Numbered from the stretch's first letter, positions 1 to 13,652 are shown. The stretch is 64,000 nucleotides of DNA from Williamsia muralis (GCF_002735905.1 NZ_PEBD01000005.1:405768-469767); one strand, 5' to 3'. Notes: a model not told the origin generated them from the sequence alone. Numbers and translations: made by a program.

Positions 1-1591
1 AGGCGAACTTGCGCGGACGCCCCGTCTTCGGGTCGATCGCCGCTTCCGGCGCCATGTCTCCCCCGTTCGGATCCACCTCGACGACGCCGTCAGCCGCGAT
101 GCCCCCACCAATCGCCGCGGTTGTCACCGGAGCTGCGGCCGCCACATCGGCACGGTGTCGCAGGAACCGGCGTCGCGTGACCTCGGCGATCGAGGCGACA
201 TCGTCGGACCGGCCGTCCCCGGCGGCCTCACGGATCGCGTAGTGCCGATAGTCGGACTTGCGAGGCAAGCCGTCTTCGAACACCACCAACGATGCAACCA
301 CGTCTGTGCCCTGCACGTGCGAGATGTCGATACATTCGATCCGCAGCGGCGCGGTGTCGAGGCCGAGGGTGTCCTGGATCTCGGTGAGGGCGGCCGACCG
401 GGTCGTCAGGTCACCCGCACGCTTGAGCTTGTGCTGGTTGAGGGCGTCGGCGGCGTTGCGCGCCAGGGTCTCCATCAGCGCCCTTTTGTCACCGCGCTGA
501 GGGATGCGCAGGTCCACATTGCTTCCCCGCAGGCTCGAGAGCCACTCGCGGACTTCGTCCACGTTCGGGGGCAGCGTCTGGACCAGCACCTCCCGGGGTA
601 CCGGGTCAGCCTTCGCGTGGCCCTCCTCCACGTCGATCGAGTCGGCTTGATCGACCTGCTCGCCGTAGAACTGCGTGAGGAATTGTCCGACCTGCTCGGC
701 CATCTGGTCGTCGCCGGATTTCTCCACGATCCACCCACGCTGACCACGGACGCGGCCGCCGCGGACATGGAAGACTTGCACCGACACCTCGAGTTGGTCG
801 CCGTCCATGGCCACGAGATCGGCATCGGTGCCGTCTCCGAGCACCACGGCCTGCCTTTCGAGTGCCCGCCGCAGGGCCCCGATGTCGTCGCGCAGCCGGG
901 CCGCGCGCTCGAAGTCCAGCTCTGCCGATGCGCGTTCCATCTGGCCCTGAAGGTTGTTGATCATGCGATCGGTGCGCCCGGCGAGGAAGTCGCAGAAGTC
1001 CTCGACGATGGTCCGGTGCTCTTCGGCGCTGACGCGCCCGATGCACGGGGCCGCGCACTTGTCGATGTAACCCAGCAGACACGGTCGGTCGATCTGCTTG
1101 TGCCGCTTGAACACTCCGGAGGAGCACGTGCGAGCAGGAAACACCCGGGTGAGCAGATCGAGGGTCTCGCGAATCGCCCAGGCATGCGAATAGGGCCCGA
1201 AGTAGCGGACCCCCTTGCGACGGGGTCCGCGGTAGACGAACAACCGCGGGTATTCCTCGGCCATCGTGACGGCGAGCATCGGGTAGCTCTTGTCGTCGCG
1301 GTAGCGGACGTTGAAACGCGGATCGAACTCTTTGATCCAGTTGTATTCGAGCTGCAGGGCCTCGACTTCGGTGGACACCACGGTCCACTCGACCGACGCC
1401 GCCGTGGTCACCATCTGGCGCGTACGGGGGTGCAGCGAGGACAGGTCCGCGAAGTAAGACGTCAGCCGCGAACGCAGACTTTTCGCCTTGCCCACGTAGA
1501 TCACCCGATGGTGGATGTCCCGGAATTTGTACACACCGGGCTCGGTGGGAATGCTCCCCGGAGCCGGGCGGTACGTAGACGGGTCAGGCAC
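1..1591 (-). CDS. uvrC: UvrABC system protein C, excinuclease subunit (3' end outside window)
   Basis: UvrC is the nuclease of nucleotide excision repair: recruited by UvrB at a lesion, it cuts the damaged strand on both sides. The first 530 codons are visible; the C-terminal part (end of the RNase H-like nuclease and the helix-hairpin-helix domain) lies beyond the left edge. Residues about 16-95 form the GIY-YIG nuclease domain (GVYKF at 19-23, [12 protein letters not shown] from 32). The last visible residues, [10 protein letters not shown], precede the second nuclease domain in this family. The start is GTG at 1591; an in-frame TAG lies four codons upstream, so no longer start is possible. 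It follows the PH-like membrane gene after 77 bases and is probably the last gene of the rib-uvrC run. Confidence 0.97.
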   Translation of the reverse strand, partial: MPDPSTYRPAPGSIPTEPGVYKFRDIHHRVIYVGKAKSLRSRLTSYFADLSSLHPRTRQMVTTAASVEWTVVSTEVEALQLEYNWIKEFDPRFNVRYRDDKSYPMLAVTMAEEYPRLFVYRGPRRKGVRYFGPYSHAWAIRETLDLLTRVFPARTCSSGVFKRHKQIDRPCLLGYIDKCAAPCIGRVSAEEHRTIVEDFCDFLAGRTDRMINNLQGQMERASAELDFERAARLRDDIGALRRALERQAVVLGDGTDADLVAMDGDQLEVSVQVFHVRGGRVRGQRGWIVEKSGDDQMAEQVGQFLTQFYGEQVDQADSIDVEEGHAKADPVPREVLVQTLPPNVDEVREWLSSLRGSNVDLRIPQRGDKRALMETLARNAADALNQHKLKRAGDLTTRSAALTEIQDTLGLDTAPLRIECIDISHVQGTDVVASLVVFEDGLPRKSDYRHYAIREAAGDGRSDDVASIAEVTRRRFLRHRADVAAAAPVTTAAIGGGIAADGVVEVDPNGGDMAPEAAIDPKTGRPRKFA

Positions 1592-1668
1592 GATTCCAGG
1601 CTAGTACCCCGCGCCGACAAGTCCGCACACGCGGCCGCCGCCCCCGGTGAGGCCCCGCGGTGCCCAGG

Positions 1669-3966
<2,298 letters not shown>

Positions 3967-3970
<4 letters not shown>

Positions 3971-4569
3971 CGCTGTACTCCGATCGCGGCTAGCCGTTCG
4001 ACGTATTTGGCGATCACGTCGACCTCCAGGTTAACGACCACCCCCGGGACGGCCGCACCCAGCGTCGTCAGATCGAGAGTGGTTGGGATGAGCGAGATCT
4101 CGAACCAGTCGGGTCCGATTGCCGAGACGGTCAGTGACACGCCGTCGACGGTGATCGAGCCCTTCTCGACGATGTAGCGCGCAACCGCCGTCGTGGTACC
4201 GATGCGCACCACGGTCCAGTTCTCCGCCTCGTTCACGGTCTGGACAGTGCCGACACCGTCGACATGCCCCTGCACGATGTGCCCGCCGAAACGGCCACCG
4301 GCGGGCATCGCACGCTCCAGGTTGACCGGGCTGCCGGGACTGACGGTGGCCAGTGAGCTGCGATTGAGGGTCTCGGCCATCACGTCGACGGTGAACTCAC
4401 CGCCGGGCCGCAGTTCGACCACGGTCAGGCAGACGCCGTTGACGGCGATCGAGTCACCGTGACCCGCATCGCTGGTGACCAGCGGCCCACGAACGGTGAA
4501 CCGCGCCGCGTCGGACAGGTCTTCACGCGCGACGATACTGCCGCGTTCTTCGACGATTCCGGTGAACAT
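3967..4569 (-). CDS. ribE: riboflavin synthase (alpha subunit)
   Basis: Riboflavin synthase dismutates two lumazine molecules into riboflavin and the ribitylaminouracil reused by RibH. The protein has 200 residues with the duplicated lumazine-binding fold (about 1-97 and 98-195). The N-terminus MFTGIVEE is the family signature, and NGVCLTV near 46 and DGVSLTV near 143 are the matching motifs of each half. I chose the ATG at 4569, preceded by GGAG six bases upstream; a TTG two codons earlier is less likely. It is the first gene after the FMN riboswitch and overlaps ribBA by four bases. Some nomenclatures call this gene ribC. Confidence 0.96.
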
Positions 4570-4640
4570 CGCCAACTCCTCACATCGCTGCTGCGATCTC
4601 AGGGCGGCGTCGCACGTGCCGATCCATCGGACCGGCCGTG

Positions 4641-4800
4641 GTGTTCTCTTTCATCCGGACTATCACCGTCGGCTCCGGAATCTCACCGGAATCTGCTGAC
4701 CCCGCATCGGGTGTGATGCGGGCGCTCGCGGGCTCCGCGGACGAACTGTCGCCCACGATTACCGCCGGTGGGGAATTGCACCCCGCCCCGAGAACTTCCA
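4641..4800 (-). promoter_or_regulatory. FMN riboswitch (RFN element) controlling ribE-ribBA-ribH
   Basis: Read on the minus strand, the region opens with TTCTCGGGGCGGGGT, then AATTCCCCACCGGCGGT, and closes with TGATAGTCCGGATGAAAGAG, which are the conserved blocks of the FMN aptamer. The variable P-arm between them is the GC-rich GAGCCCGCGAGCGCCCGC segment. The element ends about 70 bases before the ribE ATG. I see no U-tract between aptamer and start, so control at ribosome binding is more likely than transcription termination, but that is inference. ribD lies upstream of the element and escapes it. Confidence 0.95.
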
Positions 4801-4861
4801 CTTACGAAGTTAGCACATCCATCGATCCCGCTGACCAGCGAGAAGACCATGAAATGGCCGG

Positions 4862-5893
4862 TCAGCGGGTTGCGGTCAGGGTGAGCAGAACGTCGTCACC
4901 GAGTGTCTCCACACGATCGGTCGAAAATCGCCTCGCCTGTTGCAGGGTGGTGACCGTGTCGTCCGTGATCGCCGGGAGTCCCCCGCCGATCACCAGCGGG
5001 GCGACATACGCCTGCACCCGGTCGACCAGACCCGCCGCGAAGAACGCACCGAGCAACCGTGATCCGCCCTCGATCTGCACATTGCTCAGCTCGGCCAGGG
5101 CCTCCACCACGGCCGCCGGTTCGTGCTCATGAATGCGGATGGTGCGCGCTCGACCGTCGAACACCTTGGCCTGTGGCGGGATGGCCGACGATCCGACGAC
5201 GACTCGCAATGGCTGGTGTTCCCGGAGTGAGCCGTCGGGGTACCTCGCGGTGAGGCTCGGGTCGTCGGCCAGTACGGTGCCCGTGCCGACGACGATCGCG
5301 TCGATCTGCGCACGTTCGTCGTGCACACGCTCACGTGCGGCCGGACCCGTGATCCACTGGCTCGAGCCGTCGGGCGCAGCGACCCGTCCGTCGACGGATG
5401 CGGCGAACTTGGCGGTCACCATCGGACGGCCGTGCTCCTGACGGAACAACCACTCGCGAAGCGGGCCGGTGGCCACCGTGTCGGCGCACACGCCGCCGTG
5501 CACATCGAGTCCCGCAGCCTCGAGTCGCTGATGTCCTCCCGTGGCAACGGGGTTGGGGTCGGCGACCGCGTAATGGACAACTCTGATTCCGGCGGCGATC
5601 AGTGCCTCAGAACACGGCCCGGTTCGCCCGGTGTGGTTGCACGGCTCGAGGGTCACCACGGCGGTCCCACCCGCAGCTCTGTCTCCTGCCTGCCCGAGAG
5701 CGACCACCTCGGCGTGCGGGCCCCCGGCCTCCCTGGTGTGTCCGACCCCGGCGACGTGTCCGTCGGCGTCCAGGATCACCGCGCCTACCGGCGGGTTCGG
5801 CGTGCTCAGTCCGCGCGCGCCGATCGATTCGCTCATCGCGCGGTGCATCGCCGCTGAGACAGGTCCGGTCACGGGAGTCGCCGCGCCCGTCAC
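4862..5893 (-). CDS. ribD: bifunctional riboflavin deaminase / reductase
   Basis: RibD deaminates the pyrimidine made from GTP and then reduces its ribosyl side chain with NADPH, giving 5-amino-6-ribitylaminouracil phosphate. The 343-residue protein has an N-terminal cytidine-deaminase-like domain with zinc ligands H60 (HAE at 60-62), C85 and C94 in [11 protein letters not shown], and a C-terminal dihydrofolate-reductase-like domain from about 155. The GTG start at 5893 overlaps the rpe stop (GTGA), so ribD is read from the rsmB-rpe transcript. It is separated from ribE by the riboswitch, meaning this step is not under the same FMN control. No lipoprotein or efflux gene lies between ribD and ribE, unlike in Mycobacterium tuberculosis. 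Confidence 0.96.
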   Translation of the reverse strand: MTGAATPVTGPVSAAMHRAMSESIGARGLSTPNPPVGAVILDADGHVAGVGHTREAGGPHAEVVALGQAGDRAAGGTAVVTLEPCNHTGRTGPCSEALIAAGIRVVHYAVADPNPVATGGHQRLEAAGLDVHGGVCADTVATGPLREWLFRQEHGRPMVTAKFAASVDGRVAAPDGSSQWITGPAARERVHDERAQIDAIVVGTGTVLADDPSLTARYPDGSLREHQPLRVVVGSSAIPPQAKVFDGRARTIRIHEHEPAAVVEALAELSNVQIEGGSRLLGAFFAAGLVDRVQAYVAPLVIGGGLPAITDDTVTTLQQARRFSTDRVETLGDDVLLTLTATR

Positions 5894-6558
5894 TGTCGAG
5901 CGCTGAGCGCCTGTGCGCGAAGCGATTCGACGGCGTGCGCGGGGTCATCGGCCCCGTAGACCGCCGACCCCGCAACAAAACAATCGACACCGGCCGCGGC
6001 CGCTTGTTCGATGGTGTCCGCGTTGATGCCCCCGTCGATCTCGACCAGCACCCGCAATTCTCCGGAATCGACGAGCTTCCGGATGCGCCGGACCTTGTCG
6101 AGGACGTCGGGGATGAACGACTGCCCGCCGAAACCGGGTTCCACACTCATCACCAGCAACGTGTCGAACTCTTTGAGGATCTCGAGGTATGGGTCGAGGG
6201 ACGTGCCGGGTTTGATACTCAGACCTGCCTTCGCGCCGGCGGCCCGGATATCGCGCCCCACGGCCACGGGATCGTCGGTGGCCTCCGCGTGAAAGGTGAC
6301 GTTGTGTGCCCCCGCCTCGGCATAACCTGGGGCCCACCGCTTCGGGTCCTCGATCATCAGGTGGCAGTCGATCGGTATGTCCGTGCTCTTGAGCAGGCTT
6401 TGTACGACCGGTAGGCCGAGAGTGAGGTTCGGGACGAAGTGACCGTCCATCACATCGACGTGTAGCCAATCGGCACCGGTGACCGCATCTGCTTCGGCTC
6501 CGAGCCTGGCGAAGTCGGCGGACAGGATGGACGGCGCGATCATCGGCTGATTCGACAT
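5890..6558 (-). CDS. rpe: ribulose-phosphate 3-epimerase
   Basis: Rpe interconverts ribulose 5-phosphate and xylulose 5-phosphate in the pentose phosphate pathway; ribulose 5-phosphate is also the substrate of RibB encoded nearby. The 222-residue TIM barrel shows the metal ligands H33 and D35 ([12 protein letters not shown]), H66, and the second acid D175 in EIDGGIN; the phosphate loop VEPGFGGQ lies at 139-146. The start is ATG at 6558, 88 bases after the rsmB stop. Its stop overlaps the ribD start, coupling the two. Confidence 0.97.
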   Translation of the reverse strand: MSNQPMIAPSILSADFARLGAEADAVTGADWLHVDVMDGHFVPNLTLGLPVVQSLLKSTDIPIDCHLMIEDPKRWAPGYAEAGAHNVTFHAEATDDPVAVGRDIRAAGAKAGLSIKPGTSLDPYLEILKEFDTLLVMSVEPGFGGQSFIPDVLDKVRRIRKLVDSGELRVLVEIDGGINADTIEQAAAAGVDCFVAGSAVYGADDPAHAVESLRAQALSARQ

Positions 6559-6594
6559 GCAGTCATCCTAATGTCGGGCCCAGACCCAACCCAA

Positions 6595-6633
6595 CGGACC
6601 GGTCCGGACTGTTGCACACGCGTTTTGGCGCGT
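6595..6633. repeat. intergenic palindrome and hairpin between rsmB and rpe
   Basis: The 88-base gap between rsmB and rpe holds a perfect 12-bp palindrome CGGACCGGTCCG (6595-6606) and a 5-bp inverted repeat ACGCG/CGCGT with a six-base loop (6618-6633). No U-tract follows on the minus strand, so this is at best a GC-rich terminator or processing site. Confidence 0.4.
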
Positions 6634-6646
6634 CGTCCCCCGCCGA

Positions 6647-8014
6647 TCAGTTCTTGCGGAGTGCCGCGAAGAACATGGCGTCGGTGCCGTGCAGGTGAGG
6701 CCAGAGCTGCACGTACGGCCCTTCGGTCCGATCATCGACGGGCACCAGGTCAGGGGTGTCCAGTGCGGTCACCGGCAACTCGGCGATCGCCCAATCCGCC
6801 ACCTCGCGGGTTTCGGCCGGGTGTGGTGAGCACGTGGAGTAGACCACCACACCGCCCGGCCGCAGCTGGTCCACCGCCGACGCCAGCAACTGCTTCTGCA
6901 GCGCGACGAGATCGGGAACGTCACCTGGGTTGCGCCGCCACCGAGCCTCTGGCCGGCGCCGGAGGGCACCGAGACCGGTGCACGGGGCGTCCACCAGCAC
7001 ACGGTCGAACCCTGGCTCCAGGCCTGGGTCACGCCCGTCGCCGACGATCACGTCGACGGGTAGCTCCCTGGTTGCCTTTCGGATCAATTCGGCGCGGTGC
7101 GGGGCCTTCTCGACCGCGGTGACCCGCGCACCGTCAATGTCGGCAAGAGCACCGAGCAAAGCCGCCTTGCCACCAGGACCGGCGCACAGGTCGAGCCATC
7201 GACCGGCGTCGTCGCCGTCGAGTGGTGCGATCGCCAGCGCGCGGGCCACCAGTTGACTGCCTTCGTCCTGGACGCCGGCAAGACCTTCACGGATCGGTTC
7301 GATGTCGCCGGGATCGCCGCTGTCGAGGTACACGCAGTAGGGCGAGTAGCGGCCCACGTCACCTCCGGTGGCGGCGGCGAGTTCGTCGGCGGTGATCATG
7401 CCCGGCCGGGCGACCAGATGGGTCGACGGGCGTTCGTCGTCCGCAGCCAGTGCGGCCTGCAGAGCACCCGCCGAACCACCGAGCGCGTCGTCGAACACCT
7501 CGGCTATCCAGCGCGGATGAGCATACTGAAATGCCAGATGGCCGATCAGGTCTTCACTGATCGACGGTGCGAGCGCGTCCACCCACAGCTCTTCGGTGCG
7601 CTGAGAAATCTTGCGTAACACTGCGTTTGCGAAACCCACAGGTCCGTGACCGGCGCGGGACCGGACGAGATCCACCGACGTCGAGACTGCGGCATGAGCG
7701 CCGATCCGCGTCCGCAACAGTTGGTATGCACCCAACCGCAGCACATCGAGGACCACCCCGTCGATCTCCTCGACGGGCCTTTTCGCGACTTCGGAGATGA
7801 TCTGGTCGAGCAACCCCACCGCGCGGCTGGTGCCGTAGGTCAGTTCGGTGGCCAGGGCAGCGTCGCGGCCGGTGATCTTGCGGTCCCGCAACATCTTCGG
7901 CAGTACCAGGTTGGCGTAGGCGTCGCGCTCACGCACAGCGGCCAGCACCTCCACGGCAGCCTGCCGGGCCGGATCTATCGGGGTGTGTTCCTGATCGTCC
8001 ACGGGGCGGTTCAT
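6647..8014 (-). CDS. rsmB: 16S rRNA m5C967-type methyltransferase (RsmB/Fmu family)
   Basis: RsmB transfers a methyl group from S-adenosylmethionine to a cytosine of 16S rRNA. The 455-residue protein has a NusB-like RNA-binding domain (about 15-150) followed by a Rossmann methyltransferase domain. The SAM motif DLCAGPGGK is at 275-283, and both cysteines of the family are present: C345 in DAPCTG and C395 in YSTCSP. The ATG at 8014 overlaps the fmt stop as ATGA, an arrangement (fmt-rsmB) that is widespread in bacteria and pairs initiator tRNA formylation with ribosome modification. Confidence 0.96.
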   Translation of the reverse strand: MNRPVDDQEHTPIDPARQAAVEVLAAVRERDAYANLVLPKMLRDRKITGRDAALATELTYGTSRAVGLLDQIISEVAKRPVEEIDGVVLDVLRLGAYQLLRTRIGAHAAVSTSVDLVRSRAGHGPVGFANAVLRKISQRTEELWVDALAPSISEDLIGHLAFQYAHPRWIAEVFDDALGGSAGALQAALAADDERPSTHLVARPGMITADELAAATGGDVGRYSPYCVYLDSGDPGDIEPIREGLAGVQDEGSQLVARALAIAPLDGDDAGRWLDLCAGPGGKAALLGALADIDGARVTAVEKAPHRAELIRKATRELPVDVIVGDGRDPGLEPGFDRVLVDAPCTGLGALRRRPEARWRRNPGDVPDLVALQKQLLASAVDQLRPGGVVVYSTCSPHPAETREVADWAIAELPVTALDTPDLVPVDDRTEGPYVQLWPHLHGTDAMFFAALRKN

Positions 8015-8946
8015 GTGAGTGCCTGTCCATCGGTGAGCCTGGCCCCGCGCGCCCAGTCGGGACCGGCCATTGCTTTCTTGCCTTGCGGCTGAACGGAATC
8101 GAGTCGAATCGGCACCGTCTTGGTACCCACGTACAGGGCCTTTTTCGTCACGGCCAGCTCGCCCGGAGCTGGCGTCACATCGACCGGATCGGTGACCATC
8201 GACGCACGTAACACCTTGACCCGCAGATCATCCAGAGTGGTCCAGGCACCCGGGTGGGGTGTCATCGCCCGGATGTGCCGATCGGTCAGGTGCGCCGGTA
8301 GGTCCCAGCGAATGCGTGCGTCGTCGATGGTGATCTTCGGAGCCGTGCTGATGCCATCGACCGGTTGCGGCTTGGCTTCCAGGTAGCCGTCCTCGATGCC
8401 GTCGAGGGTGGTCACCAGCAGGTGCGCCCCTGTCTCGGACAGCCGACCCAGCAGGTCGCCTGCGGTGTCGGTGTCGCGGATCCGTTCGGTCACCACGCCG
8501 AAGACCGGGCCGGTGTCGAGGCCTGCTTCGAGCCGAAAAGTGCTCGCTCCGGTCATCTCGTCGCCCGCACCGATCGCCGCCTGCACCGGCGCAGCGCCGC
8601 GCCATGACGGTAACAACGAAAAATGCAGATTGACCCAACCGTGGGTGGGTAGATCCAGCAGCTCCGGCGGTACCAGTCCGCCGTAGGCCACCACCGGGGC
8701 GCACTCGGGCGCCCACTCTCGTAATTGCTCGACTGCCTCTGCGTCTTTGAGCCTTCGCGGGGTGATCACGGGGATGGCGTGCTCGTCGGCGAGGGCAGCC
8801 ACCGGTGACCGCGTGATCTTCCGTCCCCGGCCCGCTGCTGCATCGGGCCGACTGATCACGCCCACGACCTCATGGCGGGGCGACTCGATCAACGCCTTGA
8901 GAGACGCAACCGCGGGTTCGGGCGTGCCTGCGAACACCACCCGCAT
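8011..8946 (-). CDS. fmt: methionyl-tRNA formyltransferase
   Basis: Fmt formylates Met-tRNA(fMet) using 10-formyltetrahydrofolate, preparing it for initiation. The protein has 311 residues. Catalytic residues are visible as N106 and H108 in NLHFSLLP and D144 in GLDTGP. I set the start at ATG 8946 because [11 protein letters not shown] is the usual N-terminus of the family; the frame stays open for another 20 codons upstream, but that extension lacks similarity. The gene begins 69 bases after priA and overlaps rsmB by four bases. Confidence 0.96.
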   Translation of the reverse strand: MRVVFAGTPEPAVASLKALIESPRHEVVGVISRPDAAAGRGRKITRSPVAALADEHAIPVITPRRLKDAEAVEQLREWAPECAPVVAYGGLVPPELLDLPTHGWVNLHFSLLPSWRGAAPVQAAIGAGDEMTGASTFRLEAGLDTGPVFGVVTERIRDTDTAGDLLGRLSETGAHLLVTTLDGIEDGYLEAKPQPVDGISTAPKITIDDARIRWDLPAHLTDRHIRAMTPHPGAWTTLDDLRVKVLRASMVTDPVDVTPAPGELAVTKKALYVGTKTVPIRLDSVQPQGKKAMAGPDWARGARLTDGQALT

Positions 8947-9015
8947 GTAGTACCCCAATCTCCGAGTCTTGTCCGCGTGTTCGCGGCCGACCAACAGCCT
9001 AGCCACCCAGAAGCC

Positions 9016-11052
9016 CTAGCCGATGGTGGGCGGATCCATCTGCACCCTGATCGGCTGGGAATCGTGTTGTGCATTCCGGCCGACCTGCGCTGCATGAAGA
9101 GCCGCAGCCAGTTCTCGACCTTGAGATCTCTTACACCGCAGCAGTATTCGCTGCGGGTCGGAGATCTCGTCGCGATTGAGGCCAGAGGGCAACCGCACGC
9201 CGGCTGGTAATTCAACCGGACCCAGCACCTCACCACCCGGCGGGAGGTGGACGGTTTCGGCAAAGGCGACGATGGCCGGACCGGCGCCGTCGATCGAGGC
9301 CATCGTGACTGCAGGCGGGAACCCGAGTTCAGTCCGCTGCGCAACCTCGTTCTCGGCGAAGCCGACGGGATCCCAACGGATCACCGACTGCACCGGGCCG
9401 AGTCCCGCGTCGGCGACGATCACCACTGCTCCCCCACGTCCGTGGGGACGTACGAGCATGGCAGCGGACAGCCAGCGCCGAACCGCCTCTTCGCCGGCTC
9501 GCAGTTCGGTGCGATCGAGCTGCGCCCACGTGTCCAGCAGGATGGCGGCGCCGTAACCGTCTTCGGCAACGGGCTCGGCGCCCGGGGTGCTGACCACGAC
9601 ACGGGGACCGCTGCCGATGCTGTCGACGATCTTGTCTCCGCCCGAGGTGAGGACAGGAACCCCCGGGAATGCGCGGCCCAGTTCTTCGGCCGTCCGGCGA
9701 GCCCCCGTCGTCAGCGCCCTCACCTTGGTGAAACCACATTCGATGCAGCGGAAGTCGGCTTCGGGATGACCGCACCACCGGCAGCTCAACAATCCCACCG
9801 AATTGCTGTCGGACCCGGCACCATCGGTCGGCACCGGGCCGTCTGCCTGCATCGGTCCGTGGCATCGACGGCAACGTACATGGGACCGGCACCGTTCACA
9901 GGCCAGCGACGGTAGATAACCGCGCCTGGGCACGCTGAAGAGCACGGGGGCGTCGGCGGCCACGGCCGCGCGGGCCGCATCGAACGCGACGGCCGGGATT
10001 CGGGCCGAGCGGGCAAGCGGGTCACGGGCCACCCGGTTGTCCTCGTCGGAGAGGGCCGAGATGCGGGGGGATCGTTCACGCACGATCGAACGTGACGCGG
10101 TGAGGTCGTGAGCCCAGCCGGCGTCGACGAGCGCTTGGGTCTCCGCCGTACGAGCCACACCACCGAGAACCAGTGCGCATTTGTCGCTGTGCGACCGCAG
10201 GACCGCCACTTCGCGGGTATGTGGGTACGGCGCGCGTGGATCGCACAGGCTGTCGTCCCCGTCGTCCCACACGCAGATCAGTCCGAGGTCGGGAATCGGC
10301 GTGAACACCGCACTCCGGGTGCCGATCACCACCGAGGCCTGCCCGCGCAGTGCTCGCAACCACCGCCGATACCGTGCCGAAGGGCCCAATCCGGCGGACA
10401 ACGACACCACCCGATCACCCAGGATCGGCTCGCACGCTGCTTCGAGTCGTACCAGATCGCGCTGGTCGGGCACCACGATGATGGCGCTGCGGCCGGCGAC
10501 CACCGTGTGGCATGCGAGCTCGGCCAGTCGCCGGGGCCAGTCTTCGCCGGGCACCGCCTGCCATGCCGCGCGAGCGGCTTTGCCGTCAGCAACTGCAGCC
10601 AGGTACGACTCTGCATGCTCGTATGGCTTCCATCCGTCTACATCGACGGTCGGGGGCCTGGGGGTGCCTGGCGGGGCACCCACGGCCTGCTCGGTGCGCG
10701 CATGACGGGGCGGGATGGCCAGCCGCAGGACATCTGTCATGGTGCCCGCGTACCGGTCGGCGACCGCCCGCGCCAGCGTGGCCAGCTCCGGGGTCAGCAC
10801 CGGTTCCGGCGAGACCACCCTCTCGAGCCACCCGAGCTTGCCGGGATGGTCGCTGGCCTCGATGCGGTCGAGTATGTACCCGTCGACGAGACGGCCGGAG
10901 AAACGCACCCGCACCCGGACACCGGGCTGGGCGTCCAGGTGCTGGGCATCTTGTACCTGGTAATCGAACGGCCGGTCCAGATGGGCCAGCCCGAGCATCG
11001 GCAGAACACGGGCGACCGGCAGTTCAGGTGCGAGCTGCCGCTCAGATTTCAC
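9016..11052 (-). CDS. priA: primosomal protein N' family protein without helicase motifs (PriA-like)
   Basis: PriA recognises abandoned replication forks and restarts replication. The 678-residue protein keeps the N-terminal DNA-binding domain (about 10-110) and the eight-cysteine zinc region (C385, C388, C394, C397, C424, C427, C436, C439). It has no Walker A loop: where other PriA proteins carry a GxGKT motif the sequence reads [15 protein letters not shown] (150-164). The DEEH box is replaced by WDDGDD (262-267). Actinobacterial PriA proteins are known to lack detectable helicase motifs, so this is a family trait rather than damage. A structural restart role without ATP-driven unwinding is inferred. 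The GTG start overlaps the metK stop. Confidence 0.93.
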   Translation of the reverse strand: MKSERQLAPELPVARVLPMLGLAHLDRPFDYQVQDAQHLDAQPGVRVRVRFSGRLVDGYILDRIEASDHPGKLGWLERVVSPEPVLTPELATLARAVADRYAGTMTDVLRLAIPPRHARTEQAVGAPPGTPRPPTVDVDGWKPYEHAESYLAAVADGKAARAAWQAVPGEDWPRRLAELACHTVVAGRSAIIVVPDQRDLVRLEAACEPILGDRVVSLSAGLGPSARYRRWLRALRGQASVVIGTRSAVFTPIPDLGLICVWDDGDDSLCDPRAPYPHTREVAVLRSHSDKCALVLGGVARTAETQALVDAGWAHDLTASRSIVRERSPRISALSDEDNRVARDPLARSARIPAVAFDAARAAVAADAPVLFSVPRRGYLPSLACERCRSHVRCRRCHGPMQADGPVPTDGAGSDSNSVGLLSCRWCGHPEADFRCIECGFTKVRALTTGARRTAEELGRAFPGVPVLTSGGDKIVDSIGSGPRVVVSTPGAEPVAEDGYGAAILLDTWAQLDRTELRAGEEAVRRWLSAAMLVRPHGRGGAVVIVADAGLGPVQSVIRWDPVGFAENEVAQRTELGFPPAVTMASIDGAGPAIVAFAETVHLPPGGEVLGPVELPAGVRLPSGLNRDEISDPQRILLRCKRSQGRELAAALHAAQVGRNAQHDSQPIRVQMDPPTIG

Positions 11053-12257
11053 GCGCCGGCAGCGGCCTTCAGCTTGTCAGCGCGGTCGGTGTGCTCCCAC
11101 GGCAGATCGATGTCGGTGCGACCGAAGTGGCCGTACGCGGCCGTCGGTGCGTAAATCGGCCGCAACAGGTCGAGGTCGCGGATGATGGCTCCCGGTCGTA
11201 GGTCGAAGACCTCGGTGATGGCCGACTGGATCTTGGCCGGGTCGACCGTCTCGGTACCGAAGGTCTCGACGAACAAGCCGACCGGTGCTGCCTTGCCGAT
11301 GGCGTAGGCGACCTGCACCTCGATGCGTCCCGCCAATCCGGCGGCAATGGCGTTCTTCGCGACCCAACGCATCGCGTACGCGGCACTCCGGTCGACCTTT
11401 GACGGGTCCTTGCCGGAGAACGCACCGCCACCGTGTCGTGACATGCCGCCGTAGGTGTCGACGATGATCTTGCGGCCGGTGAGGCCGGCATCGCCCATCG
11501 GTCCGCCCAGGACGAACTTGCCGGTGGGGTTGACCAGCAGACGGACATCGTCGGTGTTCAGGAACGGCAGGTCGAGGTCGGCGAACACCGAATCCAGGAC
11601 CTTGCTGCGGATGTCGGGGGTGAGCAGGTTCTCCAGGTCGATGTCCGCGGCGTGCTGGGTGGAGACGACCACGGTGTCGAGTCGGACCGGCTTGTCGCCG
11701 TTGTACTCGATGGTCACCTGGGTCTTGCCGTCGGGACGCAGGTACGGCAGCACGCCTTCTTTGCGCACCTCGGTGAGGCGACGGGCGAGGCGGTGCGCCA
11801 GCGCGATCGGGACAGGCATGAACTCAGGCGTCTCATTGGTGGCGTATCCGAACATCAGGCCCTGGTCACCGGCACCCTGACGCGCTATCTCATCCTCGGT
11901 GATGCCCTCGACGCGCGACTCATAGGCGTTGTCGACACCCTGGGCGATCTCCGGGGACTGCGCGCCGATGGCGACGTTGACACCACAGGAGTTGCCGTCG
12001 AATCCCTTGGCCGACGAGTCGTAGCCGATCTCCAGGACCTTCTCCCGCACGATCTTGGGAATGTCGGCGTACGCCGTCGTGTTCACCTCACCCGCCACAT
12101 GGACCTGACCGGTGGTGACCAGGGTCTCCACCGCAACCCGGGCACGCGGATCCTCGGTCAGCAGGGCGTCGAGGATCGAGTCGCTGATCGCGTCACAGAT
12201 CTTGTCGGGATGGCCCTCGGTGACGGACTCGCTGGTGAACAAACGGGTATCGGTCAT
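11049..12257 (-). CDS. metK: S-adenosylmethionine synthetase
   Basis: MetK makes S-adenosylmethionine from methionine and ATP, releasing phosphate and pyrophosphate. The 402-residue product has the N-terminal signature [12 protein letters not shown] (15-26), the [11 protein letters not shown] hexapeptide region, and the glycine-rich P-loop-like [16 protein letters not shown]. The start is ATG at 12257 with AGAGGA six bases upstream; the frame continues much further upstream across coaBC, but those residues are an out-of-frame reading of that gene. The gene starts 85 bases after coaBC and couples to priA by a GTGA overlap. No SAM riboswitch is evident in the short leader. Confidence 0.98.
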   Translation of the reverse strand: MTDTRLFTSESVTEGHPDKICDAISDSILDALLTEDPRARVAVETLVTTGQVHVAGEVNTTAYADIPKIVREKVLEIGYDSSAKGFDGNSCGVNVAIGAQSPEIAQGVDNAYESRVEGITEDEIARQGAGDQGLMFGYATNETPEFMPVPIALAHRLARRLTEVRKEGVLPYLRPDGKTQVTIEYNGDKPVRLDTVVVSTQHAADIDLENLLTPDIRSKVLDSVFADLDLPFLNTDDVRLLVNPTGKFVLGGPMGDAGLTGRKIIVDTYGGMSRHGGGAFSGKDPSKVDRSAAYAMRWVAKNAIAAGLAGRIEVQVAYAIGKAAPVGLFVETFGTETVDPAKIQSAITEVFDLRPGAIIRDLDLLRPIYAPTAAYGHFGRTDIDLPWEHTDRADKLKAAAGA

Positions 12258-12342
12258 GTTTTCCTCTCGGAGGCGGTGGTCCTGAAGAGTTCGGTACGGT
12301 GCGCGACTACCCGCGGACCTCAAATTACACACGTGGGTCGAG

Positions 12343-13620
12343 CTACGGACATCGACCGTCTGCGCCAACACCATCTGTGCGTACAGCGTTGATCGCGTCA
12401 AGTATTCGGGTCGCCATGAGTGTTTTCGACCCGAGTGGCAGGGCAGTTTCTTCGCCCCCTGCGGCCAGGATCCAACCGGTGTTGTGGTCCATGCCGAATG
12501 CCTTGCCCTCGCCCACCGCGTTGACGACCAAGAGGTCGCATCCTTTGCGGGCCAGTTTTGCCCGGCCGTGGTCGAGAACCCCGTGCTGGAGGTCGCCGGT
12601 CTCGGCAGCGAAGCCGACGATGGCCGTCGACCGTGGGACCGAGCCACTGCGGCGAGCGGCGACCAGACCGGCGAGGATGTCCGGATTGGTGGTCAATTCG
12701 ATGGGGGCCGGTCCGCTGTCGGACTTCTTGATCTTGGCGTCGGAGACCTGGACCGGCCGGAAATCGGCGACGGCCGCGGCCATGATCACCACGTCGGTCT
12801 CGGGGGCCCGCTTTCCTATCTCATCGGCCAGCTGCGCTGCGGTGGCGATGCGGATGATCTCCACACCCGCTGGATCGGGCAGGTTGGAGGTGGCCCCGGC
12901 GACCATGGTCACCTGAGCCCCTCGCTGGGCAGCGGCACGGGCGAGGGCGTACCCCTGCTTCCCGGAGCTGCGATTACCGAGGTACCGGACGGGATCGAGG
13001 GGTTCGCGCGTGCCGCCGGCACTGATCAGGAATTTGACCCCGGCGAGGTCGTACGGGAGGGCGTCGGGGCGATCGAGCAGCAGTTCACCCAGCAGCGATA
13101 TCTCCTGCGGATCGGGCAGACGTCCGGCCCCGGTGTCGACACCGGTCAAACGGCCCGATGCGGGAGTCATCACGGTGGCGCCATGCTCCCGGAGGGTGCT
13201 CACATTCGCTTGCGTGGCCGGGTGCTCCCACATCTCGGTGTGCATCGCCGGGACGAACAGGACCGGGCATCGCGCGGTCAACAACGTCGATGTCAACAGG
13301 TCGTCGGCGCGCCCACTCGCAGCGCGAGCCATCAGATCGGCGGTCGCCGGCGCGATCAACACCAGGTCCGCTTCCTGACCGAGACGGACGTGAGGCACGC
13401 GCGGCACATCGGCGAACACCTCGGTGCTGACGGGGTTACCGCTGAGCGCCTCGAATGTTGCCGCACCGACGAACTTCAACGCCGATTCGGTGGGGATGAC
13501 ACGCACGTGATGGCCGGCCTCGGTGAAGTGACGCACCACCGAGCCGACCTTGTACGCGGCTATGCCGCCACCGACCCCGATGACGATGTTCTTACGCGTC
13601 GTACCGACGTTCTCGCCCAC
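12343..13620 (-). CDS. coaBC: bifunctional phosphopantothenoylcysteine decarboxylase / phosphopantothenate-cysteine ligase
   Basis: CoaBC adds cysteine to 4'-phosphopantothenate and decarboxylates the product in coenzyme A synthesis. The 425-residue protein has an N-terminal flavoprotein decarboxylase domain (about 8-185) with catalytic H77 in VPHVRL and the PAMHTEMW motif at 124-131, and a C-terminal ligase domain (about 190-410) with [13 protein letters not shown] and NRSSGKQG. The flexible flap reads [10 protein letters not shown], without the cysteine seen in the Escherichia coli enzyme (LACG). The start is GTG at 13620 with GGAG about ten bases upstream. It lies 32 bases after rpoZ. Confidence 0.96.
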   Translation of the reverse strand: MGENVGTTRKNIVIGVGGGIAAYKVGSVVRHFTEAGHHVRVIPTESALKFVGAATFEALSGNPVSTEVFADVPRVPHVRLGQEADLVLIAPATADLMARAASGRADDLLTSTLLTARCPVLFVPAMHTEMWEHPATQANVSTLREHGATVMTPASGRLTGVDTGAGRLPDPQEISLLGELLLDRPDALPYDLAGVKFLISAGGTREPLDPVRYLGNRSSGKQGYALARAAAQRGAQVTMVAGATSNLPDPAGVEIIRIATAAQLADEIGKRAPETDVVIMAAAVADFRPVQVSDAKIKKSDSGPAPIELTTNPDILAGLVAARRSGSVPRSTAIVGFAAETGDLQHGVLDHGRAKLARKGCDLLVVNAVGEGKAFGMDHNTGWILAAGGEETALPLGSKTLMATRILDAINAVRTDGVGADGRCP

Positions 13621-13652
13621 GAACTCTCGCCTCCGGACCGGGTTGAGGGAAG

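Noticed and set aside
12258..12342. Possible SAM riboswitch before metK
   Set aside because: The gap is only 85 bases and shows none of the conserved SAM aptamer blocks.
12258..12647. N-terminal extension of metK
   Set aside because: It overlaps the end of coaBC in another frame; the conserved MetK start and a ribosome site are at 12257.
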